In this document: piece after piece, positions 32,401 through 38,786 of the stretch
Layout: each line of letters begins with the position of its first letter
Numbering within the stretch: the first letter of the stretch is position 1
Source: a virus
Strand: one strand, 5' to 3'
IMG/VR virus record: IMGVR_UViG_3300033148_001429
Location: 1 to 46,986 of that record
Length of the DNA: 46,986 bases
The notes under the pieces: generated by a model
Database searches by the model: none
The model's input: the letters and a program-made list of their open reading frames with translations, nothing else
What the model was told of the DNA's origin: nothing
Program-made: the position numbers and the translations under genes

Positions 32401-32765
32401 TCAACGCCAGTAACATTGAATTGGCGAGCCAAATCTCTTATCTGACTGCCAAGAGCAACTAGCGCGCTCTTGTTCATATCCGTTAGAGTCCAGAGATTGT
32501 GTAATGCCTCTCCAAATTCTATGGCAGAGCGAGTGGCGTTACCAATTGCTTGCTTAAGTTCCTGGAATATTTTAACTAGACCTAAAATGGGCATTAATTG
32601 TTTAAATGTGCGCCACAAACCAGAGAAAGAAGTTGTTGCACTTCTTGCAGCTGCGGTTGCCGTTTTAACTTGTGCGCCCATACCAGCAAGGCCACCACGC
32701 AATTGATTTAACTGCGCAGTAGCCAGATTCTGTGCTCGAATTACAAGCAGTAGTTCTTGATTCAT
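26406..32765 (-). CDS. Tape measure protein interrupted by an intein, 2119 codons
   Basis: The extein N-part (1-194) and C-part (607-2119) form a 1707-residue tape measure protein. The junction region reads TTIKYGK | TTMSELAHQFGRLAGVAAPA, a conserved core of the tape measure family, followed by ATLTRQGI. Hydrophobic segments occur after residue about 780 (IFLAIVSGISILTVAFWGLY; AAIGGAILGSILGIGAVAGG) and near the C-terminus, which ends with PGEQVLTPAQQQSYGSRDTY. The protein sets tail length; at roughly 1.5 angstrom per residue it implies a tail near 250 nm. No clear ribosome binding site precedes ATG 32765. Intein splicing would be needed for assembly. Confidence 0.95.
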   Translation of the reverse strand: MNQELLLVIRAQNLATAQLNQLRGGLAGMGAQVKTATAAARSATTSFSGLWRTFKQLMPILGLVKIFQELKQAIGNATRSAIEFGEALHNLWTLTDMNKSALVALGSQIRDLARQFNVTGVEASRAMYQIYSATFYAKDAFLILEESIKGAVAGLSDVFNVADMMTTVLNAWRMEAAETAYVNDLLFTTIKYGKCLEGSSLVLLSDGRLEKIENLSDGAQVVAFDGKKFVPVNAEWVDQGVKPIVKLTTRLGREIKTTWTHPYLTEDGWKKVSKLSVGDKIAVPTHLPFFGIKHVPKEEAGFLGFWIAEGTGKSKMPEVSSIKYHSAVSKWAEYFGCSINVVNNKSCAHLRIVGDGAKNKNKCMNFLRKHKIDRDVSIDKHIPEEVFTWDKESVAELLHWLFNGDGWLCRGEDNGRGYNHKLGYGSKSETLVRQINHLMLKFGIVGRVREREYSEKIINSLIKENDNKYWVWECNKSKDIRRFLKFIGIDREFAKEAANRPFEERRDHANSKVSSDVVQEICAIYTSGDYTQEEIAKKYGLSQQCISLIINGKRRGPGIFSESIDIESQYIYDKIVKIEELDAAHVYDLVVPEYQNFIASDIIAHNTTMSELAHQFGRLAGVAAPAGAAISEMTAAIATLTRQGIATDWAITSLRQTLMQTLRPGAELAEVIRGLGFDSGRALIEALGFANAIQSIGKYADANALKMENLFTNVRAVTAVLPLATTAAGEYRKDLARMANAAGTATEAFNKQAESWAYQLGVLKTSIQDAGVTIGRVFIPALKALLTVLSIISQLLAHVMSVFNEMGGGIFLAIVSGISILTVAFWGLYKALIAVNKMLLTTLTTGAAGAANIGAKIGAMAYGLGAGSMLAGFGLGALGIGGVAATVKGLIDFKLVLETSGEDEAKLALKSSLESVFGAAIGGAILGSILGIGAVAGGVIGLGVMATAAFTIYIIHEIRKAAAIEAESVAQAERIIRLNIDLLPELIAPGKGFEGLAGQMAALDPDFAKTEDSIENMRTALLRFYETSEEFNQAGLSGFRILEEYTDIGLRNFAAAIRDLGETSAYVEGFSDSLDNLQASFSEVETTATGAFGSISDEIQHLADIGSLISFPPAEEIPFSKLMAPLKTFSGETARAATEYQKLIEELQTGSPTIDRATQIYSELEAGLETWTETLKVATLAQDEAVPAMQALVTWLETLFEEAVPSLDIQVQYLIDTFNNAAEGSYEQATALDALIKIYEMLTGASILLTKNVDGVEVGFQYLIDTIIELIPALSQANSAFQQFIAGLQYATAEEAVQAVADIIAKAGSGELSIQDMLLAGQSVESIRSVLEGARTGAYRIGDLVAASGIEAELAKLATMIGKTPEEIQAELDKAKAAADKASREAATEAAKALSLAQEAFRQQFADPILDAITGGDWMGAAEAINVIAARKDELIAAGAGLEIDASEVLGLISGMRGDLMSAVTQMVDLGYVSETVAKQLEEFFSPTVIYSMDQLREGIDGLNLETRAELARELISEQEQLIEDLKFFGMATEEAEVTLINLRAAAEGITPRDINWKDWIENFEFKNLGNKILSLFDTEVAAKIKGFFLKFAPENIQELSTALFEILPEGIKNLVAGLAKAANYAASGDMLNAGLSLLVTIINTITTALEERLTELKEILNVYIQAFKSAADLLGGLFGSGFFGTLAKTILNSFVGAIQMIGKEGQDLISAGLTMLINVIDGVVSAFKNLISQSDAYGELQKESSNVWKSISNLLGEFLWPLVAAIRYVREILGMPGADSEQGAMGSLNIPAGFKTLRAAWDVAAEGQRVIGEDKEVKIPAWAAPFGEALGEAIINLLEGFGISSWTDILTAVRDKASDLWSWITGRLPAIMGAADSILRSIGDFLERNGLTLDNMILKIQAGIDWIIREGPGWITNLLGWLDKIIEAIYVARNWLINNLPTWEQLKAEINRWINAIGQMLDFTSVTNAIDNITKAIDGMKKGIIYALAISTGALVGALAAGLIGPVRVPVGALAGAAGGALLTYILDRLGVFHNGGIVQGIPGQEVLIRAMPGEQVLTPAQQQSYGSRDTYVTGNTFILPNVTDPESFKREFNSMTWKANRRASGNRYGTLAAEGKA
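30948..32183 (-). mobile_element. Intein with LAGLIDADG homing endonuclease in the tape measure gene
   Basis: The insertion runs from Cys195 (CLEGSSLVLLSDGRLEKIEN, splicing block A) to Asn606 before Thr607 (VPEYQNFIASDIIAHN | T, blocks F and G with penultimate His). Block B is TWTHPYLTEDGW with the TxxH motif. Endonuclease helices are AGFLGFWIAEGTG (301-313) and LLHWLFNGDGWL (397-408). A helix-turn-helix, YTQEEIAKKYGLSQQCISLI at 530-549, probably helps target recognition. All splicing residues look intact, so it should be active: Cys1, His, Asn and an acceptor Thr. 412 residues. Confidence 0.95.
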
Positions 32766-32806
32766 AATATGAGAGGATTAAGCGGGGATGGTGGATCTAG
32801 TCAGTA

Positions 32807-33244
32807 TTACTCTTCTTCATCGGTATCTTTGGATGGTAAGCGAGGATGGGCACCCTTCATATGATCATACTTATAATCATCGTCAACATTTACAAGGCGG
32901 AGCCTGATCAAATGCGGAATGACGCCTTTTGCTGTAATTCTTTTGGTGATTGTTTCTGTCCTGTATTTAGGAACAAATACAGTTGTTCTCTCTCCGTCAA
33001 TTAGCCTAGAGACATCTCGTTCTCCGTCTAAGATTGTTCCGACAATATTAACATCAATAAAGCCGCCATGACGATCCCGTGTGATTTTGCTCAACCGAGC
33101 TTTAATCAGGCCGTCAGGCAGCTCCTTCCAGACTCTTGCATGAATATTTCTGTGGGCATTAGAACTGTAGACTAAGTCATAAGTTCTCTTGATTTCTTTT
33201 GTATCTCCCCCATCACCGTTCTCTAAAATTTCTGAGATTTTCAT
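32807..33244 (-). CDS. Tail-associated protein upstream of tape measure, 145 residues
   Basis: ATG 33244 with GAGGGG upstream, overlapping the chaperone extension's end. Basic middle and acidic end (KISEILENGDGGDTKEIKRT; YKYDHMKGAHPRLPSKDTDE). Position between the tail chaperone and tape measure suggests an assembly factor. No family recognised. Confidence 0.55.
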   Translation of the reverse strand: MKISEILENGDGGDTKEIKRTYDLVYSSNAHRNIHARVWKELPDGLIKARLSKITRDRHGGFIDVNIVGTILDGERDVSRLIDGERTTVFVPKYRTETITKRITAKGVIPHLIRLRLVNVDDDYKYDHMKGAHPRLPSKDTDEEE

Positions 33245-33675
33245 TAACCCCTCTTTCCTTGCTTCATTTCTTGCTTCTTCTGTTTTCTCTCCGTCACTCT
33301 CGCTATCTCAGATTCAATGATCCCAATAGCCTCAATAACAATAGCTGGTTGATCGGCGAGGCCCCCTTCAAATAGAAGATGGCCCTCTTTGTAGGCAGAG
33401 TGCAGTCTGAGAAATAAGAAATGTTGAGGATCAATTATGTTAGCAGCACACCAAGGAAGAGAGTATTCGCCCCTATGGTTAGGGACGATTACTTCTCCTG
33501 TCCTTATTGTCCATGGCTTATTTTCAAGAATGCCTTCAAAAGAGATGGCAAAACCCTGATTATTAGGAAGCTTAGTATAACATGGTTTTGGACTTTTTGG
33601 ATGAATACAGAATTTGTTGGCCGCGCAATAGGTTGAATGAAAGATAGAGTCGGATTCATATACGACATCTATCAA
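33244..33675 (-). CDS. Tail assembly chaperone extension (T part of GT), read by -1 frameshift
   Basis: This frame has no proper start: it would need TTG 33675 with no ribosome binding site. It is, however, exactly in the -1 frame relative to the upstream chaperone, and joins it through A AAA AAC at 33690-33684, giving a G-T fusion of about 298 residues. The content includes CYTKLPNNQGFAISFEGILE and a Lys/Glu/Arg-rich C-terminal helix (ARVTERKQKKQEMKQGKRG). In lambda-like phages GT recruits the tail tube protein onto the tape measure. The order (tube, G, GT, one gene, tape measure) matches. Confidence 0.85.
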   Translation of the reverse strand: MIDVVYESDSIFHSTYCAANKFCIHPKSPKPCYTKLPNNQGFAISFEGILENKPWTIRTGEVIVPNHRGEYSLPWCAANIIDPQHFLFLRLHSAYKEGHLLFEGGLADQPAIVIEAIGIIESEIARVTERKQKKQEMKQGKRG

Positions 33676-33680
33676 TGTAA

Positions 33681-34139
33681 TTAGTTTTTTATATCATCTT
33701 CTGATAAAATAGATCCTTTTTGAATCTCATTAGATATTTCAATTCTAACATTTTCTGGTAGCCACGATGCAAACCAAGCTTTCTTTTTTGATGCAGAACT
33801 AACATTTTTTGGGAATGGAACTTCTTCACCAGTATCTGCATCAATCAATCCAATAACATCTATTAAGCCCTCTTGAAGAATATCGAACTGCATAGCAGCG
33901 CCGCCAGCAGAAAGGACCATTTCCACGCTTGAGGACTTCATTGCCTCTTCCCATGCGCCATCAGAGCCACCAACTGCCCCAGCAGGCAATTTCATCGTTG
34001 GGGCCATTTGAGATTGTAGGCGTACTTGACAATCATAGCTTAGACCTTTAATCTTGAAAATTGTTCTCTCAGATTCAGGGAGATCCCTCTCATCTTTTAG
34101 CGTATATTCACGTTCGAGCATTCTATTCCGAACTTTCAT
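33681..34139 (-). CDS. Tail assembly chaperone (G part), frameshift donor
   Basis: ATG 34139 with GGAGGGG upstream. 152 residues, starting KVRNRMLEREYTLKDERDLP and ending ILSEDDIKN with the stop immediately after the slippery codons. In siphoviruses this small acidic/basic protein keeps tube monomers from aggregating; a small fraction of ribosomes shift back one base to extend it with the T part. The slippery heptamer lies in the last two codons, just before TAA, which is the usual location. Confidence 0.85.
   Translation of the reverse strand: MKVRNRMLEREYTLKDERDLPESERTIFKIKGLSYDCQVRLQSQMAPTMKLPAGAVGGSDGAWEEAMKSSSVEMVLSAGGAAMQFDILQEGLIDVIGLIDADTGEEVPFPKNVSSASKKKAWFASWLPENVRIEISNEIQKGSILSEDDIKN
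33684..33690 (-). promoter_or_regulatory. Programmed -1 frameshift site A AAA AAC
   Basis: Zero-frame codons ATA AAA AAC TAA carry the canonical slippery heptamer A-AAA-AAC immediately before the stop. A -1 slip reads AAA AAA CTA ATT ACA TTG, entering the downstream frame without a stop. An AAGGATC motif about 30 bases upstream might act as an internal Shine-Dalgarno stimulator, but its distance is longer than ideal. Confidence 0.85.
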
Positions 34140-34423
34140 ATTATCCCCTCCTAAGGGTCTTTCTTATATCTTATAGACCAATCGTAGCTAAATTTATATC
34201 TGCGAATGTTCTCTATCTTTAGATAACATGGCGAGATATACTCGATGAAGTCTATTGTTCAATTAATAGTCGAGTGCATTACTATTAGGCTGCCGGAACA
34301 TAATTCGTGAGACAGCTATCCGGATTTCTATCGACTGGCAATGATATTCGGGACTCTCACCACTGATTGACGCCTCGTAGCGGTCTTGCCCTATGATGTA
34401 TTTCATACATGCCGCAGCTGTAT
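34140..34423 (-). ncRNA. Structured untranslated leader of about 284 nt
   Basis: Between the consensus promoter at 34430-34458 and the chaperone gene lies a region without an open frame worth calling. On the minus-strand RNA several stems form: ATGTAT-GAA-ATACAT (34396-34410), GCTGTC / GGCAGC (34289-34316, pairing only in this strand because of a G-U), ACTCGA / TCGAGT enclosing CTATT / AATAG (34240-34275), and GGTCT / AGACC (34156-34179) just upstream of the ribosome binding site. It could be a regulatory leader or a free small RNA. No group I intron core was found. It matches no RNA family I know. Confidence 0.5.
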
Positions 34424-34429
34424 ATCTAT

Positions 34430-34458
34430 ATTATACTACATTAGATAGCAAATGTCAA
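34430..34458 (-). promoter_or_regulatory. Perfect consensus sigma70 promoter
   Basis: On the minus strand, TTGACA (34453-34458), 17 bases and TATAAT (34430-34435). Both hexamers match the bacterial consensus exactly. It would transcribe the structured leader and then the tail assembly genes, giving them a promoter separate from the capsid genes. Confidence 0.9.
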
Positions 34459-34478
34459 TAGCAGATAAACTTATAGGG

Positions 34479-34512
34479 ACAAACCCCAGCCCGGATGGAT
34501 GCTGGGGTTTGT
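34479..34512 (-). terminator. Terminator-like hairpin after the tail-tube gene
   Basis: A 12-bp perfect stem ACAAACCCCAGC / GCTGGGGTTTGT with a 10-base loop lies directly past the gene ending at 34548 and before the promoter at 34458. On the minus strand no strong T-run follows, so termination may be partial. It separates two transcription units. Confidence 0.6.
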
Positions 34513-34547
34513 TGTAAAAGTTGATATTTAGATACTTAAAATCAAGT

Positions 34548-35987
34548 CTATGTCGCGGAGAACTGAATAAATAGTTCATCGTCGGCAGTTGTTCTAATTG
34601 GGTGTCCCGTAATTTCATATGTTAATATCCCGTTATTTTCACCTTCCTGAATATTCTTGATGGCAATTTTTGGAATATTTATTGTAAAATCAACAGTAGA
34701 ATTTGTTAATTCATATGAAATGCTAGACTGCGTTACCGCTTCAAACGGAGTCCAGTGATCAATATCTGTTGCAACTGTCATCATAGGATTCCATGAAACT
34801 TCTGGAGCCCTACCAGTAATTTGGACATCTGCTGCAGCATGTGTTTTAGATAAACAAGTTGGAACTGAAATAGTATTGTTTAAGCTAAAACTCATAGACT
34901 CAACACAAGGATACGAATCGCCCCACGTAAATGTGTTATTCATTGTAACAAGTGGAGCTCCGCCATCGTCGGTAACACTTGTTGGGAAAGTTGTATCCTC
35001 TGACTTGATATATTCACCAGTCAGATTAAATGTAATACTGGCAATCTGTCCTGCGACTAAATTAAAGACGGCATTCCCTTTGCAGCCATTGAGTTTAAAC
35101 ACAGTGTCTTCGTAAAAAGCCCAAATAGTACAGGCCGGAACAATCTGCTCTCCATCGACGATGCACTCAGTCCCGCTCACTGTGAGATTCTCATTGTCCT
35201 CGTAAGTATCATTACAAGTAATTGTCCACTCATCATTAAGTGTATGGCCTGTAGTGGCACCAAATGTAACCGTAACACCATCAGCAAGAGTTTGAGCAGC
35301 GCCAGTCATCGCAACGCCTTCTGTCCACGAACCACCATCTTGACGCCATTTGAATGTATCGGTAGTATCTGCAAGATCACAGTTAATCAAGAATGTAGTG
35401 TTGGCATTACCGGTATATGTCCCGCCCATAGTGAGATCGCTAAGGCCAGAGCCAGTAGTCTGATCAGCCGCGCCGGGTGTTCTAATAATGTCTGAGATAT
35501 ACAACCAGCCCGCAGCATCAACGCCCCACGTACCGGATGTAAGTGCAATAGAATGACAAATTCCAGACGCGCCAGAATCTTCTCCAACAACAGTGTCACC
35601 AACAGCAACAGTTCCAGAACCTTGGTCAAAGGGAACCTTAGTGCATTTCAAGGCAGGAATTGAGGCTGGATAATACTTCCCGTCAACAGCTGAATCGCCT
35701 TCCTTATCGTCAAAGCCACATGCCTGTAACAATGCATCACACGGAGGAACTGTCTGTGCAGAGTCATTGACTTGGATTTCATGGGTAAAAGAAATATCCA
35801 TTGTCTTCAGCCCAAGAACACCGGGCCTTGGAGATAGCGATTCATCTTGTGCTTGTGGGGAAATATAACTGATGTTAGGAGTAATGCTTAAGTCGTGAAC
35901 GGCGAGGAAATCGCCTGTAGTAGGAGTGGGATCAGTTCCCTGAACTGCTTCAATTTTAGTATAGATTAATTGATTCTGGGTTAGCAT
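34548..35987 (-). CDS. Major tail protein paralog with inserted domain, 479 residues
   Basis: ATG 35987 with AAGGAGGGG upstream. The ends align to the shorter neighbour (MLTQNQLIYTKIEAVQGTDP versus MLVKNKLILAKIEASYAAST; SLSPRPGVLGLKTMDISFTH versus SLSPRAGTLGQKSVTITFDH; WTPFEAVTQSSISYEL versus WTILEAVTQKELTYVV). Relative to that gene, about 170 extra residues are inserted around residues 105-280 (VDAAGWLYISDIIRTPG; YTGNANTTFLINCDLADTTD), a beta-rich, Gly/Thr-rich domain. Tail-tube proteins of siphoviruses have added surface domains, so this may be a longer tube subunit; its identity as main tube protein is inferred. Confidence 0.7.
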   Translation of the reverse strand: MLTQNQLIYTKIEAVQGTDPTPTTGDFLAVHDLSITPNISYISPQAQDESLSPRPGVLGLKTMDISFTHEIQVNDSAQTVPPCDALLQACGFDDKEGDSAVDGKYYPASIPALKCTKVPFDQGSGTVAVGDTVVGEDSGASGICHSIALTSGTWGVDAAGWLYISDIIRTPGAADQTTGSGLSDLTMGGTYTGNANTTFLINCDLADTTDTFKWRQDGGSWTEGVAMTGAAQTLADGVTVTFGATTGHTLNDEWTITCNDTYEDNENLTVSGTECIVDGEQIVPACTIWAFYEDTVFKLNGCKGNAVFNLVAGQIASITFNLTGEYIKSEDTTFPTSVTDDGGAPLVTMNNTFTWGDSYPCVESMSFSLNNTISVPTCLSKTHAAADVQITGRAPEVSWNPMMTVATDIDHWTPFEAVTQSSISYELTNSTVDFTINIPKIAIKNIQEGENNGILTYEITGHPIRTTADDELFIQFSAT

Positions 35988-35996
35988 CGCCCCTCC

Positions 35997-36920
35997 TTAC
36001 GCGAACGTTAGTGAGATTTCGTCATCGCCAGAGCTTCTAACACACTGGAATGGGATATCGTAAATGAGTACTCCGCTTTGATCGCCTGGAGTAATATTCA
36101 TCAGCTCAATCGCTGGTAATGATACGGTAAGCGTGTCAGAAGCGGCATTACTAACAACATAGGTTAGTTCTTTCTGTGTAACCGCCTCAAGGATTGTCCA
36201 GTAGTCAGGCGTAGTTGAAGCCTTTACTAATTCAGGATTAAATGATCCAGTCGGATTCCTATCAGTAATAACAATTTCTTGAACACCATGAGCAACCGCA
36301 TCATCCATATTTGGTTGTACAGCCAGCACATTGTTTAGACTAAATGACAAGCTTTCAACTACTGGATTTTTAGAATCATAGACGAATGATTGGTTCATCG
36401 CCACAACAGGCTCACTACCATTGTCAGTAACGCTTGTCGGGAATGTAGTGTCAATTGGCTTTGCATATCGTCCCTGCATTGTGAATGACACAACGACCGG
36501 CATACCGGCATTGAAGTTAAATACTGCATTACCACGACATCCGACAATCTTCCAAACGATATCTTCTTCATACACCCATATAGTGCAAGATTGGAAGCCA
36601 GTTGTTCGAGGTAGATAGACACCAGCACTTGCTTCATCTGTATATCCGCATGATAGAAGCAATGGCTCAATGGGTGGCTCCTCCTCGGTAGTCGGATTCA
36701 TCTGAAGCTGATGATCGAATGTAATTGTGACTGACTTTTGTCCAAGCGTTCCAGCTCTTGGCGATAGTGATACATCGGTAGCTAGCGTTTCGTTATATGT
36801 AATATCCGGCGAGACCGAGATATTGTGACATGCAATGAAATCATTGCTCGTATCTGGGGTTGTAGACGCTGCATACGATGCCTCAATTTTAGCCAGGATC
36901 AGTTTATTTTTAACTAGCAT
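35997..36920 (-). CDS. Major tail protein paralog, short form, 307 residues
   Basis: ATG 36920 chosen because GAGGAGG lies upstream and the N-terminus then aligns to its neighbour; the ATG at 36938 would add unmatched residues. A compact beta-rich protein (FNFNAGMPVVVSFTMQGRYA; VVAMNQSFVYDSKNPVVESL) ending VRSSGDDEISLTFA. It is the likely ancestral tail-tube protein. The duplication pair lies in one operon with a 9-base gap. Confidence 0.7.
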   Translation of the reverse strand: MLVKNKLILAKIEASYAASTTPDTSNDFIACHNISVSPDITYNETLATDVSLSPRAGTLGQKSVTITFDHQLQMNPTTEEEPPIEPLLLSCGYTDEASAGVYLPRTTGFQSCTIWVYEEDIVWKIVGCRGNAVFNFNAGMPVVVSFTMQGRYAKPIDTTFPTSVTDNGSEPVVAMNQSFVYDSKNPVVESLSFSLNNVLAVQPNMDDAVAHGVQEIVITDRNPTGSFNPELVKASTTPDYWTILEAVTQKELTYVVSNAASDTLTVSLPAIELMNITPGDQSGVLIYDIPFQCVRSSGDDEISLTFA

Positions 36921-37128
36921 CTGCGCCAGCCTCCTCAATCTTTTCTTTCTCTGGGGTTGGTGTTATCTTTTTCTCTTCTTTAGGTTTGGCCGCAGGCTTT
37001 CCTTTCGCTGGTTTCTTAGCTACAGCCTTCTTTCCAGTTGGTTTTTGGGAAACTGGTTTATGAGCGACAGGCTTCGTAACTGGTTTTGGCTGTTTGGAAG
37101 AATCTGCATTGTTTGAGTAAACCGGCAT
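36910..37128 (-). CDS. Lys/Pro/Ala-rich basic protein, 72 residues
   Basis: ATG 37128 with AGGAGGACG upstream. The whole middle is a repeat of KPV/KPA units (KPKPVTKP-like, QKPTGKKAVAKKPAKGKPAA) and the end is acidic (EKEKIEEAGADAS). It looks like an intrinsically disordered histone-H1-type tail. It overlaps the next start by 11 bases. DNA binding during packaging or protein-protein bridging are possible; no family match is claimed. Confidence 0.6.
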   Translation of the reverse strand: MPVYSNNADSSKQPKPVTKPVAHKPVSQKPTGKKAVAKKPAKGKPAAKPKEEKKITPTPEKEKIEEAGADAS

Positions 37129-37137
37129 ATCGTCCTC

Positions 37138-37647
37138 CTATAAGGTTTCCTTCTCAAGGACAGTTACGAACAGCCATACACTACTAACGAATCTTGTCTG
37201 TTCATCATTGCCAAGAGTTTTACTATATCTAATTTGGTCTAATTCTACTTGATAAATGGGGGGTGTTTGTTGCCCTTCCCATAATGTTTTTAGTGCCGCC
37301 TCTGCATATCTTGATCGTTGTCTTTGAAGTGTTTCACAAGCAGTTAACGCATCAGCCTTTGTCGATACTTGTTGCAGCATGAATACTATTCTTATCTTAT
37401 GTTGCCAATAAGTAGTAAGACCACTTCCAAGCATATGATTCTGTGTAGATCCTTCTGGGAGCATAAGGCACACCGGGAACATATTTTGAGGAAGAATACA
37501 AGTCTTTGGATCATAATTTATAACATACTTATTTGGAGCGGTGAGGGTAATAGCCTCTCCGCCACTTGGTGATGCTAGCGCAGCTAAATTAGTAGCCATT
37601 CCCGCTGTAAGTAGATCGACTATTTTATCTTGTACTTCTTCAATCAT
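37138..37647 (-). CDS. Tail terminator-like / head-tail joining protein, 169 residues
   Basis: ATG 37647 overlaps the upstream stop. Begins with a helix MIEEVQDKIVDLLTAGMATN, then strands and a terminal sheet (TRFVSSVWLFVTVLEKETL). Size, location before the tube genes and C-terminal strand pattern fit the tail terminator of siphoviruses. Assignment is by context more than sequence. Confidence 0.6.
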   Translation of the reverse strand: MIEEVQDKIVDLLTAGMATNLAALASPSGGEAITLTAPNKYVINYDPKTCILPQNMFPVCLMLPEGSTQNHMLGSGLTTYWQHKIRIVFMLQQVSTKADALTACETLQRQRSRYAEAALKTLWEGQQTPPIYQVELDQIRYSKTLGNDEQTRFVSSVWLFVTVLEKETL

Positions 37648-38168
37648 TAGGTTGTTGCGCTCCCAAAAATATGAGTTGCTACCATCTCAGTCCATCTATC
37701 AATATCTTCATCAGTTGGATCAATTGTTTTCCTAGCTGGAACATCTACTGATCGTGCCCCTGTGTTACCGTAAGGATATTTTACAGAAAATCCTTCAAAA
37801 TGGATGGCCCCTAATCTATAACCGCTCTCAGTAAGCAAACTTGAGCCGAATGCGGCTTCTTGTGGGCCCATTCTGGCAATATGTTCAGAACCACCAGTTA
37901 AAGAATCAAGCAAACCGCCCTCTAGGATCATTATATTCTCAGGGGCCCATGGATAATTTGCTTCACGCCAGTCAGCATAACTGTCTGTCCATCCATCCCA
38001 TGAGCCATCCGCACCACTTGCCCCTTCTGATGCGAATAGCTCTAATTCTGTTTCAATAAAATCTTCGTGTATTCGTTCCCATGCTGGAGATAAATCTAAA
38101 ATACGGGAAATCATCCCGTCAATGAAGCTAATTACTTTTTGAGCCCCGACGAGTTCGATTGTGAACAT
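37647..38168 (-). CDS. Tail completion / virion morphogenesis protein (Phage_tail_S-like), 173 residues
   Basis: The N-terminal IDGMISRILDLSPAWERIHE, then GSWDGWTDSYADWREANYPW with LEGGLLDSLTG, and finally PARKTIDPTDEDIDRWTEMV fit the plan of phage virion morphogenesis proteins (a long helix, a central W-x-x-L-s-x-x-Y-x-x-W motif, L-x-x-T-G-x-L, and PAR-x-x near the end). Family role: joining head and tail. Spacing and order fit. Confidence 0.7.
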   Translation of the reverse strand: MFTIELVGAQKVISFIDGMISRILDLSPAWERIHEDFIETELELFASEGASGADGSWDGWTDSYADWREANYPWAPENIMILEGGLLDSLTGGSEHIARMGPQEAAFGSSLLTESGYRLGAIHFEGFSVKYPYGNTGARSVDVPARKTIDPTDEDIDRWTEMVATHIFGSATT

Positions 38169-38172
38169 TCAA

Positions 38173-38625
38173 TTACCATTCCTCGTCCATGGTGAACTCA
38201 GGCGAATAATAGTCATCGTGGCTATCTGTAATTCCAGCGGGCCAGACCATATTGGAATCAGAAGCGTAGAATGGAACGTCATTCGCAAGTGAGTTGGGAT
38301 CTTCTTTAAGATTTTCTGCAAATTGCTGGAAGCGATCCCAATAATTTTGCTCCTTCTGTGGCTGTGCCCTAATAAGCCCTCCAGCAGCAGCTATAACGCG
38401 ACTGCATACGCCCCATAAAGCCCACATACTGACGTTGTTATAAGCGTCCGGAGTGTCAGCAAGAGTAATTGAATCTGGATTAATTTTAAGTGAATGGAGG
38501 ATTCCTTTTACAGCAGCCTCAATCTGAGTAATGAAAGTCAAAACCTCTGCTGTAGTTGGCTGAGTAGAAGTTGTTATAAGATAACTAAGTTCAGCCTCAA
38601 CCATTTCTTCAGTTACAAATGCCAT
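38173..38625 (-). CDS. Head-tail connector protein, 150 residues
   Basis: ATG 38625 chosen within an overlapping GTG-ATG pair, with GAGGAG upstream. N-terminal acidic helical part (MAFVTEEMVEAELSYLITTS), central SMWALWGVCSRVIAAAGGLI, acid-rich end (DDYYSPEFTMDEEW). Its content and position before the tail completion gene suggest a DUF1320-like connector, inferred. The gap 38629-38786 holds no gene; a TATAAT-like box near 38674 lacks a -35. Confidence 0.55.
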   Translation of the reverse strand: MAFVTEEMVEAELSYLITTSTQPTTAEVLTFITQIEAAVKGILHSLKINPDSITLADTPDAYNNVSMWALWGVCSRVIAAAGGLIRAQPQKEQNYWDRFQQFAENLKEDPNSLANDVPFYASDSNMVWPAGITDSHDDYYSPEFTMDEEW

Positions 38626-38786
38626 CACATCTCCTCATTAGTAATCATCTTCTATCTGCCGGATTTTCCAACAATTATACACCAAGGCTGATATTTGGAT
38701 TAAGCTTATACAACAAAGTGCCTGAAACGCATTCCAGCAAGATCTATGATTTTGTCACTATTGCTTCCTGGTTTTATACTCGACAA

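Noticed and set aside
34140-34440. Group I intron in the leader region
   Set aside because: No convincing P, Q, R, S core elements, and the flanks are not halves of one gene.
34436-34618. 60-codon minus frame across the terminator and promoter
   Set aside because: It overlaps the end of the tail gene, the hairpin and the -35/-10 boxes, with no ribosome binding site.
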